Assembly: GCA_964059195.1 (NCBI GenBank)
Contig: CAXKWD010000001.1
Coordinates: 160,196,532-160,260,531, forward strand
Reading direction: 5' to 3'
Origin: Ectobius pallidus
Lineage: Eukaryota > Arthropoda > Insecta > Blattodea > Ectobiidae
Length of the DNA: 64,000 bases
The translations under genes and the position numbers were made by a program. The notes under the pieces were generated by a model. It was given only the letters and a program-made list of their open reading frames with translations, had not been told where the DNA came from and made no database searches. Below, piece after piece: positions 11,814 through 24,480 of the stretch. The number at the start of each line of letters is the position of its first letter. Within the stretch, counting starts at the first letter, position 1.

Positions 11814-11905
11814 GGAATTTTTCTCCTATAATATTCTCATGTAGTGTCCAACAGAGACAATAATCTGTGGCTCATGAATGCTTATATATCTGTTTTGCTT
11901 AGAGA

Positions 11906-13100
11906 GTTAAATAACACAGTAATAGTGATCATAATAATAATAGTAATGATGATGATAATAATACTAATGATTATGATAATAACAACAGTAATAATAATAT
12001 AACAGCTTTTGGATAGTACTGTTAACCCTTAAATTGATAATGTATCCTCCTGCGGAGTACAGTACTTTGACTTAAATTTACAATAAAAAAGGTGGAAAAT
12101 AAATTGGAATTAAAACTTCAGAGTAAGGCATAAGGAAAATAGTCTAAAGAATTGAAATGAGAGCTACATTTAAATCTTTTTAATCTCCGCGTTGATTTGA
12201 ATAAAACATCAAAATTCCCCATTAGATTACTGGGATAAGCCACCAATTACACTGCGACAAAGGCTTATATGTAAGAATTTTCAATCGGCGCACAAACTTC
12301 AGGAAGTGCACGTAATGTAGAAGAGTAAAGTAGAGGTAAAGGCTTCATTGCACAACTAGACGTTTTAATCTCTTATAAGCACACAGCGCATATATTTCTG
12401 TATTTTACTAGTATAAGCACCAAGATTGTCTCGTTTTATTTTCCATATAGCCTAATGCTTATCTACTTAACTGCTTGAAGAGAGCGTACGTATCTCAAGG
12501 GGTCCTGAAGAAAAGAGAATTGAAAACCTAGCATCTCAAATTTCCATGCTGCTCACGAAGCCAAATCAATGTGTATTGGTGAAGACCTGTTCCAAATATC
12601 AATACAATTCTTTCAAGAACGGGCATGCGAGGACCTGGCAAAAAGACGAAGACATGCATAGTACTACAAGCGCTACAGTGAAGGTGCAAATCCCCTTGGT
12701 TCCTTGTACTGAAAGCGTCTTTATCCTACACATCGCTTAGAATTTTACTTACATCCGAAAGCTTTAGATATTCAATTCGCTTTCCTAACTCTCCTGAAAT
12801 ATCTTAGACAAAAATCCATTAGACAAAGAACAGCAAATATGCACCTTGGAACGATCTGTGTATTTCTTTAGCCTACTAACAGAAGATGTATGATTTTGTA
12901 AGCATTGTAATCCCTCTATTTGTTTTAATAGTTACAGATTATGATGCTTTATAATAGGGCATTGAAGGTTCGATACATAAATTTCCCCCATATGAAATTT
13001 GGACAAATTTATCTGATGACTCTCGTAATCTCGGGTGGGATTTATTAAGACTATCCCATAAATAATGGATTATATAAATACTAATTAAATTTTTACTTGT
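11906..13100. other. No gene seen
   Basis: AT-rich intron beginning with a degenerate (ATA/ATG) trinucleotide run (about 11925-12000). Nothing else recognised. Confidence 0.6.
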
Positions 13101-13546
13101 GTAGTTCAAAATCAATCTTCTGTCAGCTGTGAGATCGAGGCATACTAGTCTAAATGATCGATGAATCGAATGAGTTACCTGATTCTAACCGATGCTGCCT
13201 ATGAGAAATAGTTAATCTAATTCAGATAAGCTAAAATAAGAACAGAATAAAAGTACACGAACTGGCTTGTACAGAATCGAAACTGTGATTTTAATCAATG
13301 CACATTTACATACTCATTACTTCAATTTCCAAATAAGTTAGGTTGCATAAAATCATATGTTTCTATTCCATTCGCTGGCAGCATCATGACGTATTATTCA
13401 CTGCATATTGATACCTACGTTTCAGCAATGAGCTGATGTTTTATCAGATAAAATGGCATTCTTGTGTTACCGTGATTGGTCGATATCCGAGGCATTGCTG
13501 AATGTTATTGGTTAATATCAAATACACGTCGTACGAATGGAATAGT
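13101..13546 (+). repeat. Dispersed repeat, copy 1 (inverted partner at 63325-63797)
   Basis: About 450 bp related, in inverted orientation, to 63325-63797. Shared words include CTGTCAGCTGTGAGATC, GATGAATCGAATGAGTTACC, CACTGCATATTGATAC, TTTTATCAGATAAAATG and GAATGGAATAGTC, in the same order. No open frame or clear terminal repeat; probably a non-autonomous element. Confidence 0.8.
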
Positions 13547-15388
13547 CACAATAAAAATATGTTTTCCTCGTTTATAAATTTCTTCAAGTAACGTAAAAGA
13601 CTTGAAAGGTTTGAAAATGATAAAATTGAAAGGACTTGCTCCCTGTTCAAGACGCAAAGAAAGAAAAGAACGGATTTTGTATTCAGGTTTCAGCAATCCC
13701 TTTCATGATTCTTTTCGACTCTTTCATCCCATGACCTCTTCGGTTTGACCAGGAGATGAAGTGCGTGCCCGTTACTTTTGCAATGGATCACTGCTTACTG
13801 TACAATTGACCTCAGCCTTTTACCCAATCTTTCATTGTTAACCTTTCGCTTTCTATATAACACGAAACAAGACCTGAATCTACTTATTTTGTTATATTCA
13901 TGTTCAGGCGTCTATAAATGTGATAACATCTACAATTCAAATAACCTTTCCCGGACTTGAAGAGTAAGGATTGTCTTTATAGGCTAATTGTATTAGCCAA
14001 ATATCTTTTCTGTAGCTGAGTTACTCAACTCATCTTGTAAATATTTTTGGTAAAAAAAAGAATAACGTTCTGGTATAGCAGTTCCCAACTTTTAAGTGTC
14101 ACAGCGATGGTGAAATCCTTTTATTTTAGAGACTAACGTAAGATATTTGCATAATAGTTAGGCTAATATCAAGTTTTTTTCATACTTGTTTATGAACACA
14201 AGAGCTGAAAAAATGTATTTTCACAAATATTGGGCATAAATAGTAGTAGATTTTGCCTTTCGATCTATTCAAGTTCGGTCTAAAGTTGAAAAATCACGAG
14301 TATGAAATTAGCCCCAGTAGGTCTTCCGGACAAGGAATAAAAAAACATATCATCCCACTTTCTATTATTCTATTGCTAAACCACGAAGAGAGAGGTGGTC
14401 AAGGCTGAAATGAAGGTGTGACTTTAAAGGGATTTACAGTTTCATTCCTCTGCGCCTGAGGCAAGCCGGTGATGGTTACTCGTATGTCCCCACCACATTC
14501 TGAGATAAAATCAAGGGGTCTTAGATTACATTGTCTGCCAATATGGTTCAACTTGCTCTGTATCGTCATAGTATTAAGTATTCGTTGGCAGACTCCTGAA
14601 TGGTTAGGGCCTGAGGAGTGTTGAATAATTAAGGAATCACTCTGTTTAAAGGAATATAGTTAGACGCCTGCGAGAAAGTCGTAGCCTACTGCTCTAGAAT
14701 CTTCCGTAATATAGACATATAGAGAAGCATGAAATTATAACATTTGATATTAAAGTTTCGAGAAAATATTATTAATACTAACAAATGTTAATTTACTTAT
14801 GTTCTAAATACGACAAAATAAAAACATATCTTAGTGATAATTTAAATTATACAAAATATAATTCATTATCTTGGGGAAAACTTACGTATTAGTCAAACAT
14901 AAATAAATAAATAAATATATATATATTTACGCAATAATATAGAAATTTCGCTAGAATACAATGCACCAATCTCACTGTGGGGTTGTACTAAGGTGCTCAT
15001 TTTCATAGTACTCAATCAAGTCGTATAACCAAGAGGGTTAGATTTATGATTACTGTAATCACTATGTTATTACTTTAACTACAAACTTCGAAGATAAAAG
15101 GCTGCACACCTAAAAATGCATAATGCTTCTACTTCGTTTTCGAACGCTGAAAATTCACAATATCAGTTTTACTTTTGAATTTTCCGATTTTTAACATAGC
15201 TAAAATCAATACTACAAATTCCAATATAATTAATTTGAAACACAATTCAAAGTGTGCATCAGGCTGTGCTGCTGTAATTAAAGCAAAAGGACGAAATATA
15301 AAATACGTATGTACCCACATAGACGAATGCAAAAAAATAAGTTTAATTTGAACCGATAACTATCCAAGTGTCATATTTATAGACTACT
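13547..15388. other. No gene seen
   Basis: AT-rich intron with an AAAT/AT run around 14903-14930. Short open frames only. Confidence 0.6.
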
Positions 15389-16990
15389 AGCTTAAAAGGC
15401 CCGGCGTCGCTCGGGTTTTGTATTTTGTAAATGCGAAAATAACTTATGAAGGACTTTCGATTTTCAAACTCGAGGTCTTTAAGGTCTTTATATAGGTATT
15501 TAGAATTTGAAATGGGGAAGAACGACTTATCACACACAAACTATTTCCTCAGAAAACGCTAGATAAGCTACAGCTTATTATACCTTATAGCAGATCCCCG
15601 CGGCTTCGCCCACAATAATTAATAGGAAGATTATAAATTAAGAGCAAAATAATTAAACTATTATATTTACTAACACTTTGCACACGAAACATTCATAGGT
15701 CTAAATTAAACGATTGATAGGCCTAATTAATGAAACAACTGTAAATCCGGCTTTGAAGTGAATTCCACAATTAGAAAGCGCAGCTTGGGAAAAATAACCC
15801 CAGATTCGAGTTCCCTGGCCTAAAAAACCCTGCATAATGTTTGTCCATTTAGGGCTATATTCACTATTCTTCTTCCGTCTAGGGTGAAAATTTCATCTGT
15901 CTGCGTGCCTTGACATTATAAACAAATGATTCGGCCATGGTGGGCTTACAAAATTCGAACGATCGCGATGCTTTTATTTCCAAGGTATGACGAAAGTAGG
16001 CAAAGTCATCTGCAATTGATTTGACAACTGAAAACTGATGTTTCGAAAGCGCAAGAAATGTACGTCTCAATCCCGTTTTCACTCATAACTCGCGAACGAA
16101 AGCTAAAATTAAAAATGTAGCATGCCTTTGCGGGAATGTATTCAACAACTTCCCAAAGTTTCATGGTGATCGGATGAATGGCATAGTAATGCATAAAGGA
16201 CAGACACACATACATTCATTTTTATGTAGGCTATATAGAAGATCTATATAGATTACCCGTCGAGCGTTGCTGCAATCTTAGAAGATTATGAGAATTGAAA
16301 TCGATTAAACTCACGATGAAAAAAATGTGTGTAAATGTATTTGACAGACAGACATATATTCGTTTTTATTTATATACCTAGTAGATGAAGAATGGAATAA
16401 GCCTACTGAGGCCATAGTTTTTATATTCATTTGTCCAGACTTATAATTCCGTTACATTTCAGGCAGATTTAACGACCCTACATAAGAGATTTTACTTATG
16501 ATTACATATAGAAATGTTGTAGCCTGGACCCCGAACTAAGCAACTTCCCCGGAATTTTCTGTAAACCATCTTTCATAAGAAGCATATTCCACGTCAAATA
16601 AATATTTAATATTACCTTATCATCACCTTATCATTAACTTCTCTGGCGTTTATAATAACATGAGATATCCATTGGCTTCCAAAGCGATCGCGATGGTATT
16701 GTTTCCAAAGTATGACAAAAATAGACAAAGCCTTCTGCAATTGATTTGACAACTGAAATGAATAACTGATGCTTCGAAAGCGTAAAAAATGCACGTTTTC
16801 TTGCCGTTTTTCACTCATAACTCGCGAACGAAGGCTAAAATTAAAAATGTAGTGTGACAGAAACCTTCCCGGGAATGTACCCAACAACTTCCCAAAGTTT
16901 CATGGCGATCGGATGAATGGTGTAGTAATGCATAAAGGACACACACAAACACACACACACACATACATTCATTTTTATATATATAGATAA
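15389..16990 (+). mobile_element. Cluster of related non-LTR-type repeats
   Basis: At least three related pieces. GC-rich starts of the type GGCCCGGCGTCGCTCGGG (15399), CCCCGCGGCTTCGCCCAC (15597) and ACCCGTCGAGCGTTGCTG (16255) alternate with tails of the type ACATACATTCATTTTTAT (16209, 16961) or CATATATTCGTTTTTAT (16354). The segments 15945-16235 and 16665-16988 are about 300-bp direct relatives sharing GCAATTGATTTGACAACTGA, ACTCATAACTCGCGAACGAA and CCCAAAGTTTCATGG. The tail layout suggests 5'-truncated RTE-like retroposons; no reverse transcriptase remains. Confidence 0.6.
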
Positions 16991-19900
16991 CCTTATTTAT
17001 AGCCAACAACCAATTGTTTTCAATGTGTGGAGAGACTGTGGATTTTTTATCTATTTTTAAAAAATACAAATTGTATGTAAATGTATGAAAATCTATGAAA
17101 ATTTATCAATTTAGAGTTGTTACAACTTTTGGATAGGTCTGGGGTGGAAGTACTACCACAGTAGATAAGAAAGAAAATGCTCTATTTGATTTACCATTTT
17201 TATATCCAATTCTTGGAGTGAATAGTATTAAACTTGGAAAGAAGAGGAAGTGCTTCCTAGCAAGATAGCTTGCCACCTTGAGACGTACTAATTACAACTC
17301 AACCGTTCGCGCCGCGGTGGAGTTGTGGCGAGTTAGGAAACTAATTAAAATAATTTCTTTTCCAATCCTTTTCTCCCCAACCAACCTGATTCAACCAGTT
17401 TAAAATTACTTACTTTCTTTCTTCCTAATTATACAAACCCTGTTCACAATCAATTTCTAGTTTCCGACTAGTGAAGTTTCATTAACTGTAACAGGTTGTC
17501 TGTAACTTTTTATAAGGTTCTGTTAGAGTTAAGTAAGCAGAAAGATGAATAAACTATTTACTGTTTATTTAAGTAAAACAATGTAAGTGCAGTACTTAAG
17601 CTGGGTATTATTGGAAAGAATAACACGAAATAGTTATTAACTATCAATATGAAGTTCAACACTACAAATATATTTAATTTGAATGTGTTTAATTTGCATT
17701 TAGTAATTAATAAAACGTTAAATAAAACGAAGTAAACGAGTGTTCGACGTTGGATTAGCGGAGTTACCGGAAATAGGGAAAGAGAAAAGATAACCATGAA
17801 TAAGCATTCATGAATCCACAGGATATTATTCCTGCTGAACTTTACATGAAACTACTTCCCTCTGGCACCGGGATTTTGATCCGTAACCTAATGTGATTGA
17901 CGGAAAAGATTTGTATGTACTAAAATGTACGTAATATTTAAATACGTGTGATTATTTTACACTGAATATGTAATTAAATATAGCCTAAAATAGTCAAATA
18001 TTACAGTTATTTAATGTTTCATCTAGTTACAACTCAGTCAGTGTACAGGGCACATACAAATTTTACTAGGACATCGATAAAGAAAATGATGGAACTGACT
18101 GATCCTTTAAACTCTGTATAGGCCTATAGGAAATCTTACCAGTTTTCAATATCTAACAAGAAGCAACTGAATACAACAAATGTAGGTAGGTATGATTTTT
18201 AAAATGTACATTGGTTTAAAAATAACTTGCAAACATACTGTTTATAGACTTAATTTGAAAAAAAAATTACAGCATTTCTCAATTTCAAAAGAAACACTAT
18301 TAAGTGTTTAAACCCCTACTGTTTATTTAGATCTCTTTTAAATGTTTCTATTCAAAATAATTTAATAATTTTTAGTTCAGTAGCTTCCATAAGGAATAAA
18401 TTTTATTTCGAGGTTTTAAAAATGGAAAATAATACAACAAATTGTCAGAATATGTAAGTTACTAAACTGTAAATTATGGAAAATTATGGAGAATAATAGC
18501 AATATTTTCAAACCTACACATACTGAATCACTGAAATAATGCTGCATAAATCGATTTTAATTTAATTTCATAAATATATATTCAACATAAATACTTTCTC
18601 TGTTCATGAATATCATGAATGCTCATAGTTAGTTGTCTCATTATTGATGCATTTGTTTGATATTAGTGTTTTGCTACAAAGTTCATGGGAAGCGGAAGTA
18701 AACACTGGATCCAAATGCAATTATGCCACAACTAGAGCATCCTTTAAAAAATGGAGTTGGTAATCCTATTAAATTACAAGACAAACATAATTTTGTTTAG
18801 GGGAATAGTTCACCCTATTAAAGTTATGTTTGTAAACACAAGTAGATAAAGGCCTACACTACACAATGTTGCTCAATATACCCAAGCACAGAAGGGTCAG
18901 AGGATAGTATGAGATTTAATAAAAAAAAATACACTGCAGGACGGCAATTAAAACATTTTTTCTTAAGTTCTCAGAGAAGAGTATTTTAATGTTAAGTCGA
19001 ATTCATGTTTATTACCAAATAAATATGTTTACCCAGATTTTCATTTGACTATGTTATATTCAGCATATCTAAACAATAACTTAAGAAAGGGACACATTCT
19101 AGAGATGTGTTACCACTGCACTGGAATAAATGCAATCTTCGTGTATTTGTCATAAGTAGAACAACACGATAAAATATAACTTTCATTTGCAAAGTTAGTA
19201 TTACAGGCCTATGTTACTTGATTACTATTTTTTATCTTTGTGAAATCGTCCCACATTCTCTTCAAACACTGCAACTGAACATGAATTGCCAGAAGCGGTC
19301 TAGAGCCGTATAATTGTTTTTCATGGTTGAGTTAGGTAGGAAATGAAAGATTCAATTCAGTCTAGTTTTTTTTACAAAAGCGAACAAGAATATTTGTAAT
19401 GGAGTTGTCAATTTCCCCTTTCCCGTAAGTTTGGCTGATAGTTTTTCACGGTCTATTCCCTTAACAGGAAATGGAAAAAGAACTTCAGTAATACCACATA
19501 GCTTGAGATAAGACAAACTGAAAGAAAAATAATTCCAACTTTCCGAGACATATTAAAATAGAGTATTCATTTTATTTTTATTGAAGATCCTTACTAAGAT
19601 TATAAAGACTTCATATTGGGAAGAAGTTGTTACGTGCAGTTTCATATGCAAGCTTGACTGTCTTCCTATAATTTATCTTCCATTACTTCAATTCTAGGAC
19701 TGGTTTAAGTTCAGTGATTTATTTATTTATTTATTATAGCCTTCATAAATATTTACGAGAAGGACTATGTTTTGTTCCCATATAAAACTAATTAAAGTAA
19801 AAATGGAAATGAAACATTAAAAAATACGAAGAAACTCTATAATGTTTAATACATTATATATGGATACATAATAAAAATAGAATCAAAATACACAATTGGG

Positions 19901-21030
19901 TTATTCTTTCCTTTTTAATTACCTATTTTACATTCACTTTGTAGTGTCTTAGAAGCCAAATCTCTTAGTCGAGAAATCAAATATTTCGATCACATAATTA
20001 TATTTAGATAGGGCATGGCTGAACCCCCACGTGCAAGATAAACACGACATAGGTCCTTCTTCTAAGATAACGCAAACATTCTCAGCCAACGGAAAAGGAA
20101 ATTTAGTACAGGTGTTAAGTAAATTGAAATCCGACATTCGCATTGGCAACATGGTAAAACCATAAAATATTATAAATTTTAATTTCATATTTATAAGCCA
20201 AGAATAATCCTACAGATGTCATATGTTAAAGAAGAATATATGTACAGTATATACACATATATAATATGATCAGCTTGGACAGCTATCTCCAGGGTTCGTG
20301 AATTACCACTTCGACCATCTCGGTTACAATTATTTTAATTATTATTATTATTATTATTTTGTTTTTATTATTGCACAAAATTGAACTTAAAACATCGATT
20401 CTTAATAAACGTGAAGAAATTAGAAATGAACTCCAAGTGATACCTATTAACCTATTGATTCTAAGAGATAGAAGAAGATTCTATAACTTTTAGTTCGACA
20501 GTTTAGTTTTATTAGGCCCCACAACAGTAAGAAAGTCAAGTCACAGCAAATAAGAAAATTCCTATGAAAATTTATGAACACAGTAGGCCTATAATTAGTG
20601 GAAGCTTACAGTGTAGTCAATACATGATTGTGAAGAGATAAACTGATACAACATAATTAGAATAAATAAACTGAAGTACATAAATACCGGTAGTTTCAGG
20701 ACATCTTCATAGAGTCGACTGAGGGCTGAGGCACTGCTTTATGAACTGGAAACTTGGGGGTCGATCCGCGATAATGTCATGAAGACTGCAAACCTGCAAA
20801 CCTCCTGGATTTTATAACTTTCATTCTAGAGAAGAAACGAATGCCAGGAAAATATCTTCTGCATTATTCAGGTCTCTAGACATCTATAGGTCATTCGGGT
20901 CTAATTTTCGTGACATGTATGTCTGTAACAAATTCAAGAGTAAGCAAATTCCAAACACAACCTGATCTTCACAAAAAGAGGGGGATTCCACATAATAATT
21001 ATATCGATCAGGCTTTGGATTTGTACTTTC
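16991..21030. other. No gene seen
   Basis: AT-rich intron. Small simple repeats at about 19715 (ATTT) and 20332-20360 (ATT). None of the short open frames resembles a known protein. Confidence 0.6.
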
Positions 21031-21248
21031 TAAAGATCTCGCACGAAATCTGTGCCGATGAGACAGTTACTCGCTAGAGAGAGACATGCTATTGTGCGGG
21101 AGAGAGAGGTAGCTTGGCCTTTACAAATAAAAAGGAAGGTACTGTTGTGCGAGAGAGATAGTTAGCAGGTCAATCGACGCTACAGTCCCCACGAAAACAT
21201 AATCCAATGGCGTAGGCAAATCGGCACAGATATCGTGCGGGATCTTTA
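21031..21248. mobile_element. Foldback MITE, 218 bp
   Basis: Terminal inverted repeats of 29 bases (21031-21059 and 21220-21248) match at 27 positions, beginning TAAAGATCTCGCACGA. The inner part contains further GAGAGA-rich words near both ends. No coding capacity; superfamily unknown. Confidence 0.7.
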
Positions 21249-22046
21249 CTTGCTCCCAAATGTGAGTCCGCGACTTTAGAGACTCTGCCACTAAGGTAGA
21301 AAGTCCTGAGGGTGAAGATTTCTGGTCCAGACGGCTAGCAATTTTGCTCAGCTACAGAAACCTTTGTGTTTACTTAGGGCTGATTATTTTAATTACTACA
21401 GTATATAAATAGCACTGATGTAATGGGAGTTGATAGGCATAGTGCTCGTGTGGGAACTTGAGTTACCGACCTTATTCTGGTGTTTCGCTTTGAATCACAT
21501 CACAAGTGATGAGCAACTCGGGAAGTTGGGAACTTCACTTCAAACTACTACACTACACTCAGGCAAGTTTTGTTACGTCCTAATGAAATTACACAGTGGC
21601 TGCTTCCTGTGTACCGATTTCAATTTCATAAAGTCATTAGAGCTCCTACATATTTTATCGTATTTATCTTCAGTTCGAAATCGTTATAATAAACTTGAAC
21701 ATTATGTAATGAACGAATAATTTGCCATTATATCGAATTCTTCTTAAAACGGTCAAGTTTGTTTGTCTGCCTACGGTTTTTTTACAGCCGCGATATTAGT
21801 TACTACTTTTTTATGATACCTATTTTAAGGGGAAGAAGTACCGGTACTGTATTCTACCTTGAAATTCGATGACTAGTTTCCGATCCCAAACACAGGTTCT
21901 GTAATCTTCTCAGCCCACAAAAACTGTTAAAACGTTGGCCTGTTTGTTTACGCAATCGTTTTACTTACTTAGTTACTCAATGGCAATAGACAATTCCTCA
22001 GTAAGCTAAAGGAATATTATCTATTTTATGGAACCCTAAGGTTCAT

Positions 22047-22751
22047 TGCCGCGCTTACCTAAGCCAGCCATTCAAGCCTATTATTTGCAAACTCCATCCA
22101 ATCATCCCTCGCAAATCCTACTTCCCTCAAATATATCCTAATATTGTCCTCCCACCTACGTGTAGGTCTTCCAGGTGGTCTTTTCCCTTCGGGTCTCCCA
22201 GTCAATACTTTTGAGATATGTCTTTCCTCCCCCATGCGCGTAACATGTCCAGCCCATTTCATCCTCCGCGATTTAATTACCCTTACTATATCTGGTGGAG
22301 AGTACAGATCATGAGGCTCGTCGTTATGCAGTTTTCTCCAGTCCCTATTTTCATCTCTCTTAGGGCCAAATATTTTCCTAAGCAACCTGTTTTCGAACAC
22401 TTTCAGATTATGTTCTTCCCAACCAGTAAGCGGCCATGTCTCACATCCATATAATTCAACCGGCAGGATAATAGTCTCATAAATCTTTATTTTTTAATTT
22501 CTGGATAGAAGACGAGAAGATAAAAGTTTCTGAACTGCATAAAAACAAGCGTATCCTGATTTGAGTCTACACTTAACTTCTGCATTCGGATTATTTGTGT
22601 CTATAACTATTGCTCCCAGACATTTGAATTTTTCCATTTTATGCAACCGTCTAGTGGATTCAAACACACACGAAGAAGCAAGCGTTTTATATTCAACATA
22701 AATATCTTCAGAGGATGTGATGTGATGTGATGTTGAGGTCTTCAAATACAC
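22047..22751 (-). pseudogene. Non-LTR retrotransposon (LINE) reverse transcriptase C-terminus, broken
   Basis: Minus strand, two frames. Bases 22751-22494 encode a fragment with KFKCLGAIVIDTNNPNAEVK and YAVQKLLSSRLLSRN. A stop and frameshift near 22490 follow, then sequence reading YETIILPVELYGCETW. Bases 22400-22059 encode FENRLLRKIFGPKRDE, then RRMKWAGHVTRMGE and GRPTRRWED. This is the characteristic C-terminal region of endonuclease/reverse-transcriptase elements abundant in insects. The 5' part (endonuclease and RT core) is missing, as expected for a truncated insertion. A second fragment is at 41691-41814. Confidence 0.9.
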
Positions 22752-24428
22752 TTAATTCTCTTTAAATGAAACAAAATGTTTTCCAGTGATTTTTTCATGA
22801 ATAAAATTACTTTAAAGTTATTCAACGTTGTACACTAATTGTTTGCGGTATTATCTGTAACATTTATTCCGAACATTATAGCCATAAACGTCAAATTCAC
22901 TACAGTGGATAAGAATTAGACGTATTAGAACTTACACACCTTCTAGGCATCCGCTTTCTCTGTACCGAAATTGGAACGAAAAATAGCACGAGCCATGCAC
23001 AGAGAATACAAACCAATGGGAATGCATCACATAAGCTTTTCCCAACCATATTCCTTATTACTACAAGTAGGCCTATAATTGAAGGGTAGATTATATATAC
23101 ATACATATATATATATATATATTAGGCCTATTTCAAATTTTCTGAAAAAGTAGCAATATTTAGTGACTTGGTCAGAGGTCAATTTACATTCGGATTTTCT
23201 CTAGTTGTTATAGATAAAATACTGTTAAATTATATTTTTATCATTAAAATAACTCGCAGGTAATCAACTGCGAATTGTAGCCTATTGATATAACGAAGTT
23301 TCCCAAATGATATTGGAGCTCTCCTCCGTCCATATCGATGGACAACATACAGTCAAAGGTTTCAATTGAGTGATCATGTTCCGCAGTTTTCCAGTGTTAA
23401 CTACAGTATCAGGCTTATGTTAAACACAATTGTGTTGTATGACGTCTCTCACGACTACACTACTGGTTGGAAACTTTACCTCGTATTGTATTGAGAAAGC
23501 ATAACCTACTCAATGGCCATTTCCAGGGTGGCATCTAATCCCCTAAGACAAGAGACAAGGGTAATCAGCAGAACTGATACACAAAATACGGCCATGCGTC
23601 ACTATGTATTATAATCCAATTTAACAACCCTCAAGCTTTCTCATTCTTGTTTGAAGAGGGAGAGAATCAAGCTTTACAAAGCTCTTTCCCCTATCTCTTC
23701 GCCCCTATTCAACAACCATAACACAATGCAATCATACCCACGCATCACTATAAATTCAAAACAGCGGTGTCAGATGTAGGTTACGTTATGGTTTTGTTAG
23801 TTATTTCGTAATTTTGTTTTAGCAGTAACGAGTTTATATTTTAGGGTTATCACCTCGTCAATGTGAAAATCCTACTGGGCTTTCCAACAATGGAAGGGAT
23901 TGATCTGGTTCGGGTATATCTTTATTACCGTATCGCGGGGAGTTTGTGTAATTTGAGGCTATGTGATTCGTTATGGAGGCTGATGCTGTAGCTATTTTAA
24001 AGCCACTATCGTGATGGGGCGGTTTAAATCTGATGGATAATGCAGGCGATGTATAAAGCAGGAGGAAATATTACCAATTACCTTTCTACAAAATGCAATT
24101 TCCTTTCCATAACGTTTTTGTAGGATGGAGTTTCGAATGAAACTACATTAATTTATAAGTTAAAAGGATGAATGAATGCTGTACATTTTCCAGAATCAGG
24201 TCGGCAGTCTCTAGAGTTCCATGTTGTATGTCATTATGATGGTTCAGATAATTCCTTTTTGGAAAATTAAGAACCTAGAATCTAACGTTTTTCCGGCCAT
24301 GATGTCAGTATGTGGAATGGGTGCAACATGACACTTCTTAGGTTTACTATGATTGATACTATAATGGTGCAAGATAATAAAAAAAGTAATCAAGTCATGT
24401 TCATGTGCTAGAATAGGTAGTCACAATA

Positions 24429-24433
<5 letters not shown>
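22752..24433. other. No gene seen
   Basis: AT-rich intron with a short (AT)n at about 23099-23120. Nothing else supported. Confidence 0.6.

Positions 24434-24478
<45 letters not shown>
24434..24478. repeat. (AT)n microsatellite
   Basis: About 22 uninterrupted AT dinucleotides. Confidence 0.95.

Positions 24479-24480
<2 letters not shown>

Larger units (their letters stand above)
11348..11905. mobile_element. Inverted-repeat element carrying two tRNA-like genes
   Basis: Arms 11356-11576 and 11618-11838 (221 bases each) are reverse complements with only two differences by eye, both inside the tRNA-like segments. The spacer is 41 bases. A 12-bp direct repeat (TTTGCTTAGAGA) lies at 11348-11359 and 11894-11905 and could be a target-site duplication. 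The left copy overlaps the arm end by four bases. The tRNA-like genes point outward. A stem this long and this exact implies recent origin or gene conversion. No protein is encoded. Confidence 0.75.
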
